NCBI RefSeq assembly: GCF_014636635.1
Contig: NZ_BMEO01000001.1
Location: forward strand, 310,001 to 374,000
Direction of reading: 5' to 3'
Source: Marinicella pacifica
Lineage (GTDB): Bacteria; Pseudomonadota; Gammaproteobacteria; Xanthomonadales; Marinicellaceae
DNA length: 64,000 nt
The notes beneath the pieces are model-generated. The model was not told the DNA's origin, ran no database searches, and worked only from the letters and a program-made list of their open reading frames with translations. The position numbers and the translations under genes are program-made. Shown here in pieces: positions 46,740 to 56,397 of the stretch (its first letter is position 1; every line of letters starts with the position of its first letter).

Positions 46740-46898
46740 AGTGTTCTCTGTTTTATTCAATTGATGCAATTGTGCCATAATATTATAGAGCATTCACACT
46801 AAGCTGCCTACCATTGAGAGATACCTTATAAGTTCTAATCTTAATTAAACGAACAATCTGAAAGTTTATAAACGCAAAAATGTTAAGAATAATCTTTT

Positions 46899-46930
46899 AA
46901 TTTGATTAATAACAAAACTATAATCAAATT
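46899..46930. promoter_or_regulatory. Inverted repeat over a -10 element before the GGDEF gene
   Basis: AATTTGATTA/TAATCAAATT, a perfect 10-base inverted repeat with a 12-base spacer. The right arm overlaps TATAAT (46919-46924), 28 bases before the GTG start. Position suggests a repressor site. The -35 element is weak. Confidence 0.45.
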
Positions 46931-46952
46931 ATTAATTACTTAAAAATATTCG

Positions 46953-48800
46953 GTGAGAATCCAACAAATACTTCAGTTTAATGTCCTGTTAGCTACTTTA
47001 TTGTTCGTGACGTCTTATAACGTCACGGCATCAGAAGACATCACTTTGGAAGATACATTATCACTCATCGCAGATAGCCATGACATTGACATTAATCGCC
47101 TGGGTCCTGTTTTTGAATCCAAATTAGATTCAAAGCTCTCGGACATTGAAAGATCTAACCTTCTTAGATTAATTATAAATGTTTATTTTTCAGATGGTTT
47201 CCAGGATAAATTTATACCGCTTGCTCAACGGCTAAAGCAACACGCTGTACAATCAGATAATAAAAATGATAGATACATTGCTGATTTGTTTTTAATGGCA
47301 CAACAATTAAAAATTAACTTTAAAAGCCAACAATACTATCAACTTATTCTAGACAAAAAAGCTGCCTTGCAAACCAATCCACTTGATGTAAAAAATCTAC
47401 AGCTTGACATCATTTTATTAATACTGGCTCCAGAAGCGTTTAAGTTTTCACGGGAGCAAATTCTCATCAATCACTTAACAAAAATCAGAGAACAAAATCT
47501 GAACACACCTTTTGAATTCCTTATCATAAAAGCACTGTCATCTTCACAGTCACAAATTGATAATATGCTTTTTTACGCTAACAAGTTACTCCGTTATGCT
47601 AACGAACATCAACTGCCAGTCAACAGAGCCACAATCATACACAACATTGGATATTATTATCATTTTCGTCGTATGACTAAGAAGTCAAGGCAGTGCGCTG
47701 ATCTTCAGCTACAGATAGCGCACGAAAATAACAACCCCGAAGAATTATTTTTTGCACGGGCACGAATGATTGAACAACTGGATCAAGAAAAAAATTATCA
47801 AGGCATTATTAATTTGACTGACAAGATCAAAAGCTCCGGCTACAAACCGCCGCTTTTTTGGCAGAACTTTATCGATTATTATGAAGCGATTGCTCATGCT
47901 TATACGGGACAATTAGCAGACGCAGAAAACACCTATAAACGACTCTATGACTTTTTAAATAGTCCGGATCTTAAACAATATGCCTTACCCCAATATCTTG
48001 AAGCGCATCTAGCCTTTAATCAACAAAACCACTTAAAGGCTTTTAATACATTCAATGATTATTGGTGGCATCGTTATAACCATGTTTTACAATCACAGCA
48101 ACAACAGGTGGATGCCGTCAGAGCTGAATTACAAACTGTAGTTGATGAAAAAAACCAAAATATTCAATTAGCCGAATATCGACTTGTTCAGTTTAAATGG
48201 CTGACCGGTTTACTCATTTTATTCGGTATTTTTATCGGTATATTAATCCTGCGAACCAAACGTGATGCGCGGGCTTTGGCCGCTTCAGGCAAAAAGCTCA
48301 AAGCATTAACCAGAATAGATGATCAGACCAATATGTTTAATCGGCGTTATTTACAGAACCGCCTGGATCATGAGTTTGAGCAATTTTTAAGAGACAACAA
48401 TAATAATCGGGTCTTGATAATGATTGATATTGACCATTTTAAACAGATTAATGATTCTTACGGTCACCTTGCCGGTGATTTTGTTTTAAATCATGTGGCG
48501 CAAATCATTAATGACAGAGTCAGAAAAAGCGATATATGTGGCCGTTATGGTGGTGAGGAATTTTTAATCCTATTGCACAACTTAGGTACAGATAATGCCC
48601 TGGAATTTGCAGAAAATATACGCCAAAGTATTGAACAGCACCCAATCAACTATAACAATAATCCCATTCATGTCACTGTAAGTATTGGGATTTCTCTCGT
48701 TAATCCGGCAATGAAATCTTCACAGGACTGGATTCAACAGGCAGATTCAGCCATGTATCAATCAAAACAACAGGGCAGAAACAAATCCACTGTTTTTTAA
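46953..48800 (+). CDS. Diguanylate cyclase with periplasmic TPR-like sensor region
   Basis: Signalling enzyme of 615 residues that makes cyclic di-GMP. Residues 1-26 form a signal peptide or first membrane segment. The next 370 residues are helical with TPR-like spacing and are likely periplasmic. A membrane segment lies near 415-432 (WLTGLLILFGIFIGILIL). The GGDEF domain (about 455-615) has the active GRYGGEEFLILL, and the I-site RxxD (RKSD) is in its usual place 5 residues before GGEEF, so product inhibition is expected. The start is GTG with no good Shine-Dalgarno. The sensed ligand is unknown. Confidence 0.9.
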   Translation: MRIQQILQFNVLLATLLFVTSYNVTASEDITLEDTLSLIADSHDIDINRLGPVFESKLDSKLSDIERSNLLRLIINVYFSDGFQDKFIPLAQRLKQHAVQSDNKNDRYIADLFLMAQQLKINFKSQQYYQLILDKKAALQTNPLDVKNLQLDIILLILAPEAFKFSREQILINHLTKIREQNLNTPFEFLIIKALSSSQSQIDNMLFYANKLLRYANEHQLPVNRATIIHNIGYYYHFRRMTKKSRQCADLQLQIAHENNNPEELFFARARMIEQLDQEKNYQGIINLTDKIKSSGYKPPLFWQNFIDYYEAIAHAYTGQLADAENTYKRLYDFLNSPDLKQYALPQYLEAHLAFNQQNHLKAFNTFNDYWWHRYNHVLQSQQQQVDAVRAELQTVVDEKNQNIQLAEYRLVQFKWLTGLLILFGIFIGILILRTKRDARALAASGKKLKALTRIDDQTNMFNRRYLQNRLDHEFEQFLRDNNNNRVLIMIDIDHFKQINDSYGHLAGDFVLNHVAQIINDRVRKSDICGRYGGEEFLILLHNLGTDNALEFAENIRQSIEQHPINYNNNPIHVTVSIGISLVNPAMKSSQDWIQQADSAMYQSKQQGRNKSTVF

Positions 48801-48928
48801 TCCAAATCACAGTATTTAAGTCATTGAATAAACTGTCTGATCGTAAAAACAAGCAGGCTTTTCTGGTTATTAACCCATTGCAATCGCTAAACACAATTTA
48901 TTTTCTTACATAATAATGTAACGAATGC

Positions 48929-49240
48929 TCACATAAAGATAAAAAATGCGGCCGTCGCCGTAACGAAAACTATCAGTAGCAGAATAGATAAAAGCAAAAA
49001 GAACTTGCCCGTTTTTAAGTCAGCTAATTGACCATTTTGATTTTTTTGTAAAGCAAAAACAAGCGAAATCAGAACCGCCACAATGGCGCCAATCATAAAA
49101 GTGTTAACTGCCGCAGAGATATTACCTTTATTGGCAGCCATTGCATAAGGAGTCAAAGCACACAGAAACACGACAGTGCTTAACCTTCCTGCAGCATTTT
49201 GAATAAATCCTCCCATCCTTTTACTTAATTTTAGACGCAT
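48929..49240 (-). CDS. Small membrane protein of unknown function
   Basis: Protein of 103 residues, not recognised. Three hydrophobic segments are visible: one at about 19-35 that ends in AMAA like a signal peptide, a second at 46-64 (FMIGAIVAVLISLVFAL), and a third at 80-102. The loop between the last two is KNQNGQLADLKTGKF. No Shine-Dalgarno is clear for the first Met or for Met9 (49216). It stands alone between the GGDEF gene and a divergent secreted protein. Confidence 0.55.
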   Translation of the reverse strand: MRLKLSKRMGGFIQNAAGRLSTVVFLCALTPYAMAANKGNISAAVNTFMIGAIVAVLISLVFALQKNQNGQLADLKTGKFFLLLSILLLIVFVTATAAFFIFM

Positions 49241-49355
49241 AAAGTTGACACTAATAACATAATTTAGCTCCTGATAAAAATCTGTTTACATCCCTACTTA
49301 TACAATAATTAAACTTTTTTAACAATGAAAGGACTAACTATTAAAGGATCTACAC

Positions 49356-49868
49356 ATGAATAATCAAACCACATCTGCTTTAGTGCATTCTTTTATTATT
49401 ATCATTTTGATGGTCACTTTTTCGTGGATGGCCTTCGCTGATTTTCCATGGCAGAAAACACCCGATTCAATTGAGGCTCTCCAAATTGAACAGGTGGCAA
49501 AAGATGAGCTTCCTATGCGTTTAAGCCATCAAATTCAGATACTAAAACAGGCGCAAAGAATAGAATCACCCAAAGTTGGCGCAAGCGGAAGTCGCTCAAA
49601 AATATTTTATGCCTATCAAACCCTACTCGCAGCACCCGAAGCAGAGCTCATATTCAAACACTTGCTATCCGAAAACAATAAGGTCACAAAAGTTTATGCT
49701 ATGAAAGGCCTTCAAACCATCAACTCACCTGTGTTTAATGAAATTGAATCCTATTTTTCCAATAGCCAACAATCGGTTCATCAAGTCTTAGGTTGTTTGG
49801 GTTCGGAAAAACGAATAAGTGATTTAATCAAAAACAACTGGCTTTGGGAAAAAACCACACCTGAATGA
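49356..49868 (+). CDS. Secreted or membrane-anchored protein of unknown function
   Basis: Protein of 170 residues, not recognised. Residues 10-28 are hydrophobic (FIIIILMVTFSWMAFA), acting as a signal peptide or anchor. The rest is helical and hydrophilic, with one Cys (LGCLGSEKR). The run EAELIFKHLLSENNKVTKVY then AMKGLQTINS recalls a HEAT-type repeat. AAAGGA lies 7 bases before the ATG, so the start is good. No conserved motif, no clear neighbours. Confidence 0.65.
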   Translation: MNNQTTSALVHSFIIIILMVTFSWMAFADFPWQKTPDSIEALQIEQVAKDELPMRLSHQIQILKQAQRIESPKVGASGSRSKIFYAYQTLLAAPEAELIFKHLLSENNKVTKVYAMKGLQTINSPVFNEIESYFSNSQQSVHQVLGCLGSEKRISDLIKNNWLWEKTTPE

Positions 49869-50022
49869 AAAACATGCGAATGAAAACACAACAGTCTGAC
49901 TGAACCCACACAAAAAACTGCAGACATTGTGATTGTCAGTTGTTTATCGCCGGGTTTATTCATAAAATAAGCCGCTGCTGGCTGTATAGCTTCTTCTAAC
50001 TAAAACTTAATTCATAAATCTC

Positions 50023-52020
50023 ATGTCAAATCAAACTCAATTAGCCCATGCCATCCGGTTTTTGGCCATGGATGCGGTTCAACAAGCCAACTCAGGACAC
50101 CCCGGTGCACCCATGGGTATGGCGGATATCGCTGAAGTCTTGTTTAACCACCATTTAAGCCATAACCCAAAAAACCCTAAATGGTTTAATCGCGACCGCT
50201 TTGTGATGTCGAATGGGCATGGCTCGATGCTGGTGTATGCGGCTTTGCATTTAAGTGGTTATGATTTAAGCATGGAAGAACTGAAAAACTTTAGACAATT
50301 ACATTCTCAAACACCGGGACATCCGGAATACGGTTATACGCCGGGTGTGGAAACCACCACCGGACCTTTAGGACAAGGTCTGGCCAATGCAGTGGGTATG
50401 GCACTGGCCGAAAAAATGCTGGCAGAACAATTTAACCGTGAAGGTCATAACATTATTGATCATCATAGTTATGTGTTCTTAGGTGATGGCTGCTTGATGG
50501 AAGGCATTTCACACGAGGTTTGTTCTTTAGCGGGCACGTTAGGCTTAGGTAAACTGATTGCCATTTATGATGACAACAATATTTCCATTGACGGTGAGGT
50601 GGACGGTTGGTTCACCGATAACACGCCACAGCGTTTTCAAGCTTATGGCTGGCATGTGATTGAAGCCGTTGACGGCCATGATCCGGCGGCGGTGGATGCG
50701 GCCATAAAAAAAGCCAAGAATAATACGGAACAACCCACTTTAATCTGCTGTAAAACCACCATTGGGGCCGGTGCGCCGAACAAAGCCGGTTCTCATGAAA
50801 CCCATGGCGCGCCGTTGGGTGAGGATGAAATCGCCGCGACGCGAGAGGCCCTCAATTGGTCCTATAAGCCCTTTGAAATACCCGATGAAATCTATCAGGG
50901 ATGGAATGCCGAAAGCAAGGGCGCTGCGCTTGAACAGTCCTGGCAAGATGCAATGGACGCCTACCAACAGGATTATCCTGAACTGGCCGCTGAGTTAAGT
51001 CGCCGTATCAACAATGAATTACCGGCTGATTTTGATGCCAAGATGAACGCTTATTTACGTCAAGTCAGTGAAGATGCACCCCAGATGGCCACCCGAAAAG
51101 CCTCCAAACTCGCTTTAGAGGGTGTGGGTCCGATGTTACCGGAGTTATTTGGCGGTTCTGCAGATTTAACACCTTCTAACAACACCTTTTGGTCCGGTTC
51201 AAAACATATCAACGGCGGAGATTTTAGCGGTAATTATTTATCCTTTGGGGTACGTGAATTTGGCATGAGTGCCATTGCCAGTGGCATGAGTTTACACGGC
51301 GGTGTAATTCCTTACACCGGCACTTTTTTGATGTTTTCTGATTATGCCAAAAATGCCCTGCGTATGGCTGCGCTGATGAAAATTCGCAACATCTTTGTGT
51401 ACACCCATGATTCCATTGGCGTCGGAGAAGATGGACCCACCCATCAACCGGTGGAACAACTACCCGCTTTACGCATGATTCCGAATATGCATGTCTGGCG
51501 TCCTTGCGATGCGGTGGAATCAGTGGCCGCCTGGCACGCAGCGATTAAGCGCAGTGATGGCCCCACCAGCTTATTATTCACCCGCCAGGGCGTACCGCAT
51601 CAAGCCCGGCATGAGGCGCAATTAGATTTAATCGCTCAAGGCGGATATATTTTGAATGATTGTAACCAGGACCCTGAGTTAATCATTATTGCCACCGGTT
51701 CAGAAGTGGGTATTGCTGCTGAAGCCACGGAAGAATTACAGAACAAAGGTCATCTGGTGCGTCTGGTTTCCATGCCTTGTGTTGAAGTATTTTTACAGCA
51801 GACTCCTGACTACCAAAATAAAGTTTTACCCCATCATTGCCGCCGTCGATTAGCGGTAGAAGCGGCTAAAAGTGATACCTGGTATCAGTTTGTGGGTTTG
51901 GATGGTGCGGTTATTGGCCAGGATACCTTTGGTGAATCGGCACCGGGCAATGATTTGTTCGCCTATTTTAATATCACCACAGAAGCGGTTTTACATAAAG
52001 CCAAAGCACTGTTGGCCTGA
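50023..52020 (+). CDS. tkt: Transketolase
   Basis: Thiamine diphosphate enzyme of 665 residues that moves two-carbon units in the pentose phosphate path. Conserved elements are [20 protein letters not shown] at the start, [14 protein letters not shown], the ThDP motif [18 protein letters not shown], and [16 protein letters not shown] and [14 protein letters not shown] in the pyrimidine-binding half. No Shine-Dalgarno is visible before the ATG. It is a single gene; the usual partners (gap, pgk, fba) are not adjacent. Confidence 0.96.
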   Translation: MSNQTQLAHAIRFLAMDAVQQANSGHPGAPMGMADIAEVLFNHHLSHNPKNPKWFNRDRFVMSNGHGSMLVYAALHLSGYDLSMEELKNFRQLHSQTPGHPEYGYTPGVETTTGPLGQGLANAVGMALAEKMLAEQFNREGHNIIDHHSYVFLGDGCLMEGISHEVCSLAGTLGLGKLIAIYDDNNISIDGEVDGWFTDNTPQRFQAYGWHVIEAVDGHDPAAVDAAIKKAKNNTEQPTLICCKTTIGAGAPNKAGSHETHGAPLGEDEIAATREALNWSYKPFEIPDEIYQGWNAESKGAALEQSWQDAMDAYQQDYPELAAELSRRINNELPADFDAKMNAYLRQVSEDAPQMATRKASKLALEGVGPMLPELFGGSADLTPSNNTFWSGSKHINGGDFSGNYLSFGVREFGMSAIASGMSLHGGVIPYTGTFLMFSDYAKNALRMAALMKIRNIFVYTHDSIGVGEDGPTHQPVEQLPALRMIPNMHVWRPCDAVESVAAWHAAIKRSDGPTSLLFTRQGVPHQARHEAQLDLIAQGGYILNDCNQDPELIIIATGSEVGIAAEATEELQNKGHLVRLVSMPCVEVFLQQTPDYQNKVLPHHCRRRLAVEAAKSDTWYQFVGLDGAVIGQDTFGESAPGNDLFAYFNITTEAVLHKAKALLA

Positions 52021-52034
52021 TTCGTTTCAGTCAT

Positions 52035-52073
52035 AAAAAAAGCCTCAGCAACTTAAGCGGCCGAGGCTTTTTT
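52035..52073. terminator. Bidirectional terminator between tkt and the glycine-zipper gene
   Basis: AAAAAAGCCTC/GAGGCTTTTTT, 11-base stem with a 17-base loop and T runs on both strands. Confidence 0.9.
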
Positions 52074-52086
52074 ATGTTTAAGCAAT

Positions 52087-52569
52087 TTATTCAATCACCT
52101 GAACATCCACCGCTAAACGCACCCGGTCGCCGGGATGGCGCGTCATAAAAGTGTCATACCATTGACCTTTATATTCATAGGTCACATCATAACCGGCCAA
52201 TTCACGCCGGTCGCGGTAACGCACATCGGTATAACAACGCGGACGGTGCTTGCGATGTGAGGGGTGATTGGCTCCCACGGTGGCACCGGCAATCACACCC
52301 ACAGCCGTGGCTGCATCCCGACCAGAGCCACTACCGATTTGATTACCCAAAACTCCGCCGATGATACCGCCTAATATGGCGCCGCCGGTATTGGCCCGTT
52401 GTTCGCGATAATGCGTTCGCTCACAGACACGCTGGCGCTCTGTAACGGAAACACGCTCATAAACAGGCTGAACATCAATCACTTTACCGTAAGCCACATT
52501 GTTGTTGTAATCTCGAGCCAGAGACAAACCACTAAAAACCAAACCGATAATAAGAATGTAGTATTTCAT
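52087..52569 (-). CDS. Glycine-zipper 2TM domain protein (SlyB/17-kDa antigen type)
   Basis: Envelope protein of 160 residues. The signal peptide is about 1-18 (MKYYILIIGLVFSGLSLA). A glycine zipper lies at about 62-100 (GGAILGGIIGGVLGNQIGSG, then VGVIAGATVGAN). The rest has two Cys (YERVSVTERQRVCE, HRPRCYTDVRY) and ends in a conserved-looking EYKGQWYDTFMTRHPGDRV. No lipobox Cys is seen after the signal peptide. Role in envelope integrity is family-level inference. Confidence 0.85.
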   Translation of the reverse strand: MKYYILIIGLVFSGLSLARDYNNNVAYGKVIDVQPVYERVSVTERQRVCERTHYREQRANTGGAILGGIIGGVLGNQIGSGSGRDAATAVGVIAGATVGANHPSHRKHRPRCYTDVRYRDRRELAGYDVTYEYKGQWYDTFMTRHPGDRVRLAVDVQVIE

Positions 52570-52621
52570 GACAGTATTTTCCGTTAAATAAAAACCAGTC
52601 TATCGGTTTTAAATGAATTCA

Positions 52622-52787
52622 ATCTGAACCGTTGGCAAACGTTCAGATAAAATGATATGAACAGTAAATATGAAAAGGTTGGCCGGACAAAGCCGTCCGG
52701 CCAACAACGATAATGTGTTCAGCGTCAAGCTGACACATTATCCATGGTCGCTACAGAAGCTTTGACCGGGCTTCGTTGAGTAGCGAC
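52622..52787. repeat. Cluster of four hairpins in an intergenic gap
   Basis: Four inverted repeats follow one another. H1: ATCTGAAC/GTTCAGAT (52622-52648). H2: GTTGGCCGGAC/GTCCGGCCAAC with a 6-base loop (52678-52705). H3: TAATGTGT-T-CAGC/GCTG-ACACATTA with one bulge (52711-52740). H4: GTCGCTAC/GTAGCGAC with an inner GAAGC/GCTTC (52747-52787). None ends in a T run. They lie between the EAL gene (upstream on the minus strand) and the glycine-zipper gene. Could be a structured RNA or extragenic palindromes. Confidence 0.65.
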
Positions 52788-52836
52788 ACTTACCCACGTA
52801 ATTATTTTATGAAAAGCAGTCTTAAAAGAAAAGAAA

Positions 52837-53997
52837 TTATTTTTTAAATGACTGGGCCTTTTGGGCGAGAATATCCGGTATTGAGATGGCTTTTCCGTAA
52901 TAATATCCCTGGCCATAATCCACCGACATGTCTTTTAGAAGCTGGTGTTGTGATTTATCTTCAATACCTTCAGCCACCAATTGTATGTTTAATTTTTTGG
53001 CCAGAGAAACCATGGTTTCAACCAAGGTTATATTAACCGAATTGCTGAGAACCGATTGGATAAAAACCTGGTCAATTTTCAGCACATCAAAAGGTAAATC
53101 TAACAATTGCCGTAAACCCGAATAACCGGTGCCAAAGTCATCTGCGCACACTAAAAAGTCTGCCTGATGGCAGCGATCTATCCAGGTTGCTGCCTGATTA
53201 ATATCCACCATCATGGTTTCTGTAATTTCTAATTTTAACCGTGCCGGATTGATGCCCTGATTTTTTAAGCGTTGTGACAGGGACGGTAAAAATTCAGCAC
53301 TGTTTAACTGTTTAGCCGATACATTGATGCTGATAAAAACAGATTCCGGTAACTGTGACAATAAATCAATGGCACGGCTAAAGACCAGCGATCCGACTTC
53401 TATAATCATGTCGGTTTCTTCTGCCAAGGTGATGAATTCAAAAGGTGAAATAACCCCCAGCTTCGGGTGAAACCAACGGCTCAGGGCTTCGAAGCCGGCG
53501 ACTTTATGTGTGTTTAAATCCACAATCGGCTGAAACACGGTTTGTACTTTTTCACTGTTAACCGCCGTTCTCAACTCACTTTCGAGTCTGAATTTGGATA
53601 AGCCGCTTTGTTCAATAACCGATGCCACGTGAGACAATAAATCATCATTTTGCTGTTCACCATTTTTGGGCAGTAAAGCACGCAAACGTTTTAACAGCAC
53701 CCCGATAAGGGCCTGAATAATCGGGTCCGTATCGGTTAAACGATCGGTGATCTGACCGGGTTTTATTTCCAGTAAGGTAACCTTGGTTTTGGCGCGCGCG
53801 GCGGTGGAACGAACCGATTGATCCAACACCCCCATTTCACCAAACAATTCACCGGCAGAAAGACTGTGAATCACTTCCTGATTATCAGCGACCAAAATAT
53901 CCACCGAGCCTTTTTCGATGATATAGGCACGATCAGAGGCTTCGCCTTCGTGAAAAATAAACTGACCCGCCTGAAAATATCTGAGATGAAAAGCCAT
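52837..53997 (-). CDS. cNMP-binding domain and EAL domain protein (c-di-GMP phosphodiesterase)
   Basis: Protein of 386 residues with two domains. Residues 1-125 form a cyclic-nucleotide-binding (CAP/Crp-like) fold, seen in FHEGEASDRAYIIEKGSVDI and LFGEMGVLDQSVRSTAARA (the phosphate-binding cassette). Residues 140-386 form an EAL domain with GFEALSRW, ISINVSAKQLN, EITETMMVD, CADDFGTGYSGL, LKIDQVFI and VAEGIED, so all key metal and loop 6 residues are present and it should be active. No GGDEF and no membrane segment. This joins cAMP- or cGMP-type sensing to c-di-GMP breakdown. A diguanylate cyclase gene lies 4 kb away. Confidence 0.9.
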   Translation of the reverse strand: MAFHLRYFQAGQFIFHEGEASDRAYIIEKGSVDILVADNQEVIHSLSAGELFGEMGVLDQSVRSTAARAKTKVTLLEIKPGQITDRLTDTDPIIQALIGVLLKRLRALLPKNGEQQNDDLLSHVASVIEQSGLSKFRLESELRTAVNSEKVQTVFQPIVDLNTHKVAGFEALSRWFHPKLGVISPFEFITLAEETDMIIEVGSLVFSRAIDLLSQLPESVFISINVSAKQLNSAEFLPSLSQRLKNQGINPARLKLEITETMMVDINQAATWIDRCHQADFLVCADDFGTGYSGLRQLLDLPFDVLKIDQVFIQSVLSNSVNITLVETMVSLAKKLNIQLVAEGIEDKSQHQLLKDMSVDYGQGYYYGKAISIPDILAQKAQSFKK

Positions 53998-54074
53998 GGT
54001 TTTAAGCCACCGGCTTCAATAGCAAGTACGGACAAGGCACTGATATTACCGCCTTGTCCGTCACTTTGCAGTAT

Positions 54075-56120
54075 TTAGCCAAAAAGACCACCGGGCATTT
54101 TGGCCAGCAATGGGGCAATCACCAGGGACACGATGGCCATCACATTGATCAGAATATTCATGGCCGGGCCGGAAGTGTCCTTAAAGGGATCTCCCACGGT
54201 ATCCCCAACAACAGCGGCTTTATGTACATCAGAACCTTTACCGCCGAAATGACCTTTTTCTACATATTTTTTGGCATTGTCCCAGGCACCGCCGGCATTG
54301 GCCATGGTCAGTGCCAACAACACACAGGAAATCAGCGCACCGCCCAACATACCACCCAAAGCCGCCGCCCCCAAACCGAATCCAATCACGACCGGTGCCA
54401 GTACCGCCAGTAATCCGGGGCCAACCATACGTTTTAAGGCCGCGGTGGTGGCGATTTCAACACATTTCTCACTGTCCGGTTTGGCTGTACCTTCCATTAA
54501 ACCGGGGATTTCTTTAAACTGGCGTCGGATTTCTTTAATCATGTCAAAAGCCGCTGAGCCCACCGCACGCATGGTCATGGCAGATACCAGAAATGGAAAG
54601 ATGCCGCCCAGAAACATCCCCATCAGTACCCGTGGATCACCAATATTTAAACTAAAATCAGGCACATTATGGGAAATCACCTCAATAAAGGCAGCAATAA
54701 TGGCCAGCGCAGCCAAACCGGCTGCACCAATGGCAAAGCCTTTACCAATGGCGGCTGTGGTGTTGCCCACTTCATCCAGACCATCGGTGATGGCTCGGGT
54801 TTCAGGACCCAGTTCGGCCATTTCTGCAATACCACCGGCATTGTCTGCCACCGGACCGTAGGCATCGATGGCCATGGTGATACCAACAGTGGCTAACATG
54901 CCCACAGCAGCAATACCCACACCATAAACACCCGCACCTTCGGGTAATAATATAGAGGTACCTAAAATAATGGCGGCCAAAGTAATCACCGGAATCACCA
55001 CCGACTCCATACCAACCGCTAAACCGGAAATCATGACAGTGGCAGGGCCGGTTTCACCGTCTTTGGCAATCTCTCGCACCGGTTTACCGCCAGTGTAATA
55101 CTCGGTCACCAGTCCAATTAAAATGCCGCCAAAAGCACCCAGAATGACACATTGCCACACCATACTCTGTATTTGTAGATAAGCCATTAAGAAATATGCG
55201 GCAATGATAAAAATAATGGTGGCGCCGATGGTACCAAAACGCAAGGCCACATCGGGCTTTTGGCCGCTGAACATTTTGACCATAAAAATCCCCATCAAGG
55301 AACATAACAACCCGACGGAGGCCAATCCCAAAGGCAAAAACATCAGATCCTGTTGGCGTTCGGCCATTTGTGAATACAAAGCAACCGGCATGGTTGATGC
55401 AATCGCAATACAGGCAATCATGGAACCACAATAAGACTCAAAAATATCAGAGCCCATACCGGCCACATCGCCCACATTATCACCGACATTATCAGCAATT
55501 ACACCCGGGTTACGCGGATCGTCTTCAGGGATACCTGCTTCCACTTTACCCACCAGATCTGCACCCACATCGGCACTTTTGGTAAAAATACCGCCACCGA
55601 CTCGAGAGAATAAGGCCACCACCGAAGCACCCATACCAAAACCGTGTATGGCATGCACTGTCTCATGGTCACCGCCAAATAAATAATACAGTAAACCGAG
55701 TCCTAATAAACCCATGGCGGCCACGGTTAAGCCCATCACCGACCCTCCGTAAAAAGCCACCGACAAAGCTGCCGCTTCACCATTTTCATTCGCTGCCACG
55801 GTGGTTCTTACATTCGCTTTGGTGGCTGAAAACATACCAAAATAGCCGGCAATGGCAGAACTGATGGCACCGATTAAAAAGGCGAAGGGTGTCTGCCAAC
55901 TACCAAAACCGACGTATAAACCAATCAGTAAGAGTGCCACGAAACTGAATAACAATGTGTATTCACGACGCATAAAAACCATCGCTCCGGAATGAATTTG
56001 TTCGGCAATGTCTTTGACTTTACCGCTTCCTGACGGAATTTTTAATATCATCATAAAAATAATCAACGCCATCAGCAGACCAAATCCACCGACCAGCAAA
56101 GGAATAAATGCTTGATTCAT
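54075..56120 (-). CDS. hppA: Membrane-bound cation-pumping pyrophosphatase (K+-dependent type)
   Basis: Membrane pump of 681 residues with about 16 membrane segments, which uses pyrophosphate hydrolysis to export H+ or Na+. The pyrophosphate-binding signature is present in [19 protein letters not shown] and [18 protein letters not shown]. The motif [14 protein letters not shown] has Ala and Gly at the two positions that define the K+-dependent class, where K+-independent pumps have Lys and Thr. The Met at 56120 has GAGG 8 bases upstream. H+ versus Na+ specificity is not decided here. Single gene. Confidence 0.94.
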   Translation of the reverse strand: MNQAFIPLLVGGFGLLMALIIFMMILKIPSGSGKVKDIAEQIHSGAMVFMRREYTLLFSFVALLLIGLYVGFGSWQTPFAFLIGAISSAIAGYFGMFSATKANVRTTVAANENGEAAALSVAFYGGSVMGLTVAAMGLLGLGLLYYLFGGDHETVHAIHGFGMGASVVALFSRVGGGIFTKSADVGADLVGKVEAGIPEDDPRNPGVIADNVGDNVGDVAGMGSDIFESYCGSMIACIAIASTMPVALYSQMAERQQDLMFLPLGLASVGLLCSLMGIFMVKMFSGQKPDVALRFGTIGATIIFIIAAYFLMAYLQIQSMVWQCVILGAFGGILIGLVTEYYTGGKPVREIAKDGETGPATVMISGLAVGMESVVIPVITLAAIILGTSILLPEGAGVYGVGIAAVGMLATVGITMAIDAYGPVADNAGGIAEMAELGPETRAITDGLDEVGNTTAAIGKGFAIGAAGLAALAIIAAFIEVISHNVPDFSLNIGDPRVLMGMFLGGIFPFLVSAMTMRAVGSAAFDMIKEIRRQFKEIPGLMEGTAKPDSEKCVEIATTAALKRMVGPGLLAVLAPVVIGFGLGAAALGGMLGGALISCVLLALTMANAGGAWDNAKKYVEKGHFGGKGSDVHKAAVVGDTVGDPFKDTSGPAMNILINVMAIVSLVIAPLLAKMPGGLFG

Positions 56121-56397
56121 AAAATAACCTCTTTTGAACAATCGTGAGAATACAGTGCTAAGGTAACGTTCCCATATCCTGAACCACCGGTTGACTGCAA
56201 CGTGTTGCGCTGTCCGTCGAATTTGAACCCGACAGCGCAGATTGACTCAAGATTTTAACACATTCTGAATACTTTGCACGTTGGGATTTACAGTCATTTT
56301 GTGAGACTAAAGGCTCATATGTTTTGAGAATTAAACCTGAATCATCGGCGTTTTCATGGCACAATAGGCCCATTTTCTGACAGATTGACCAACAACC

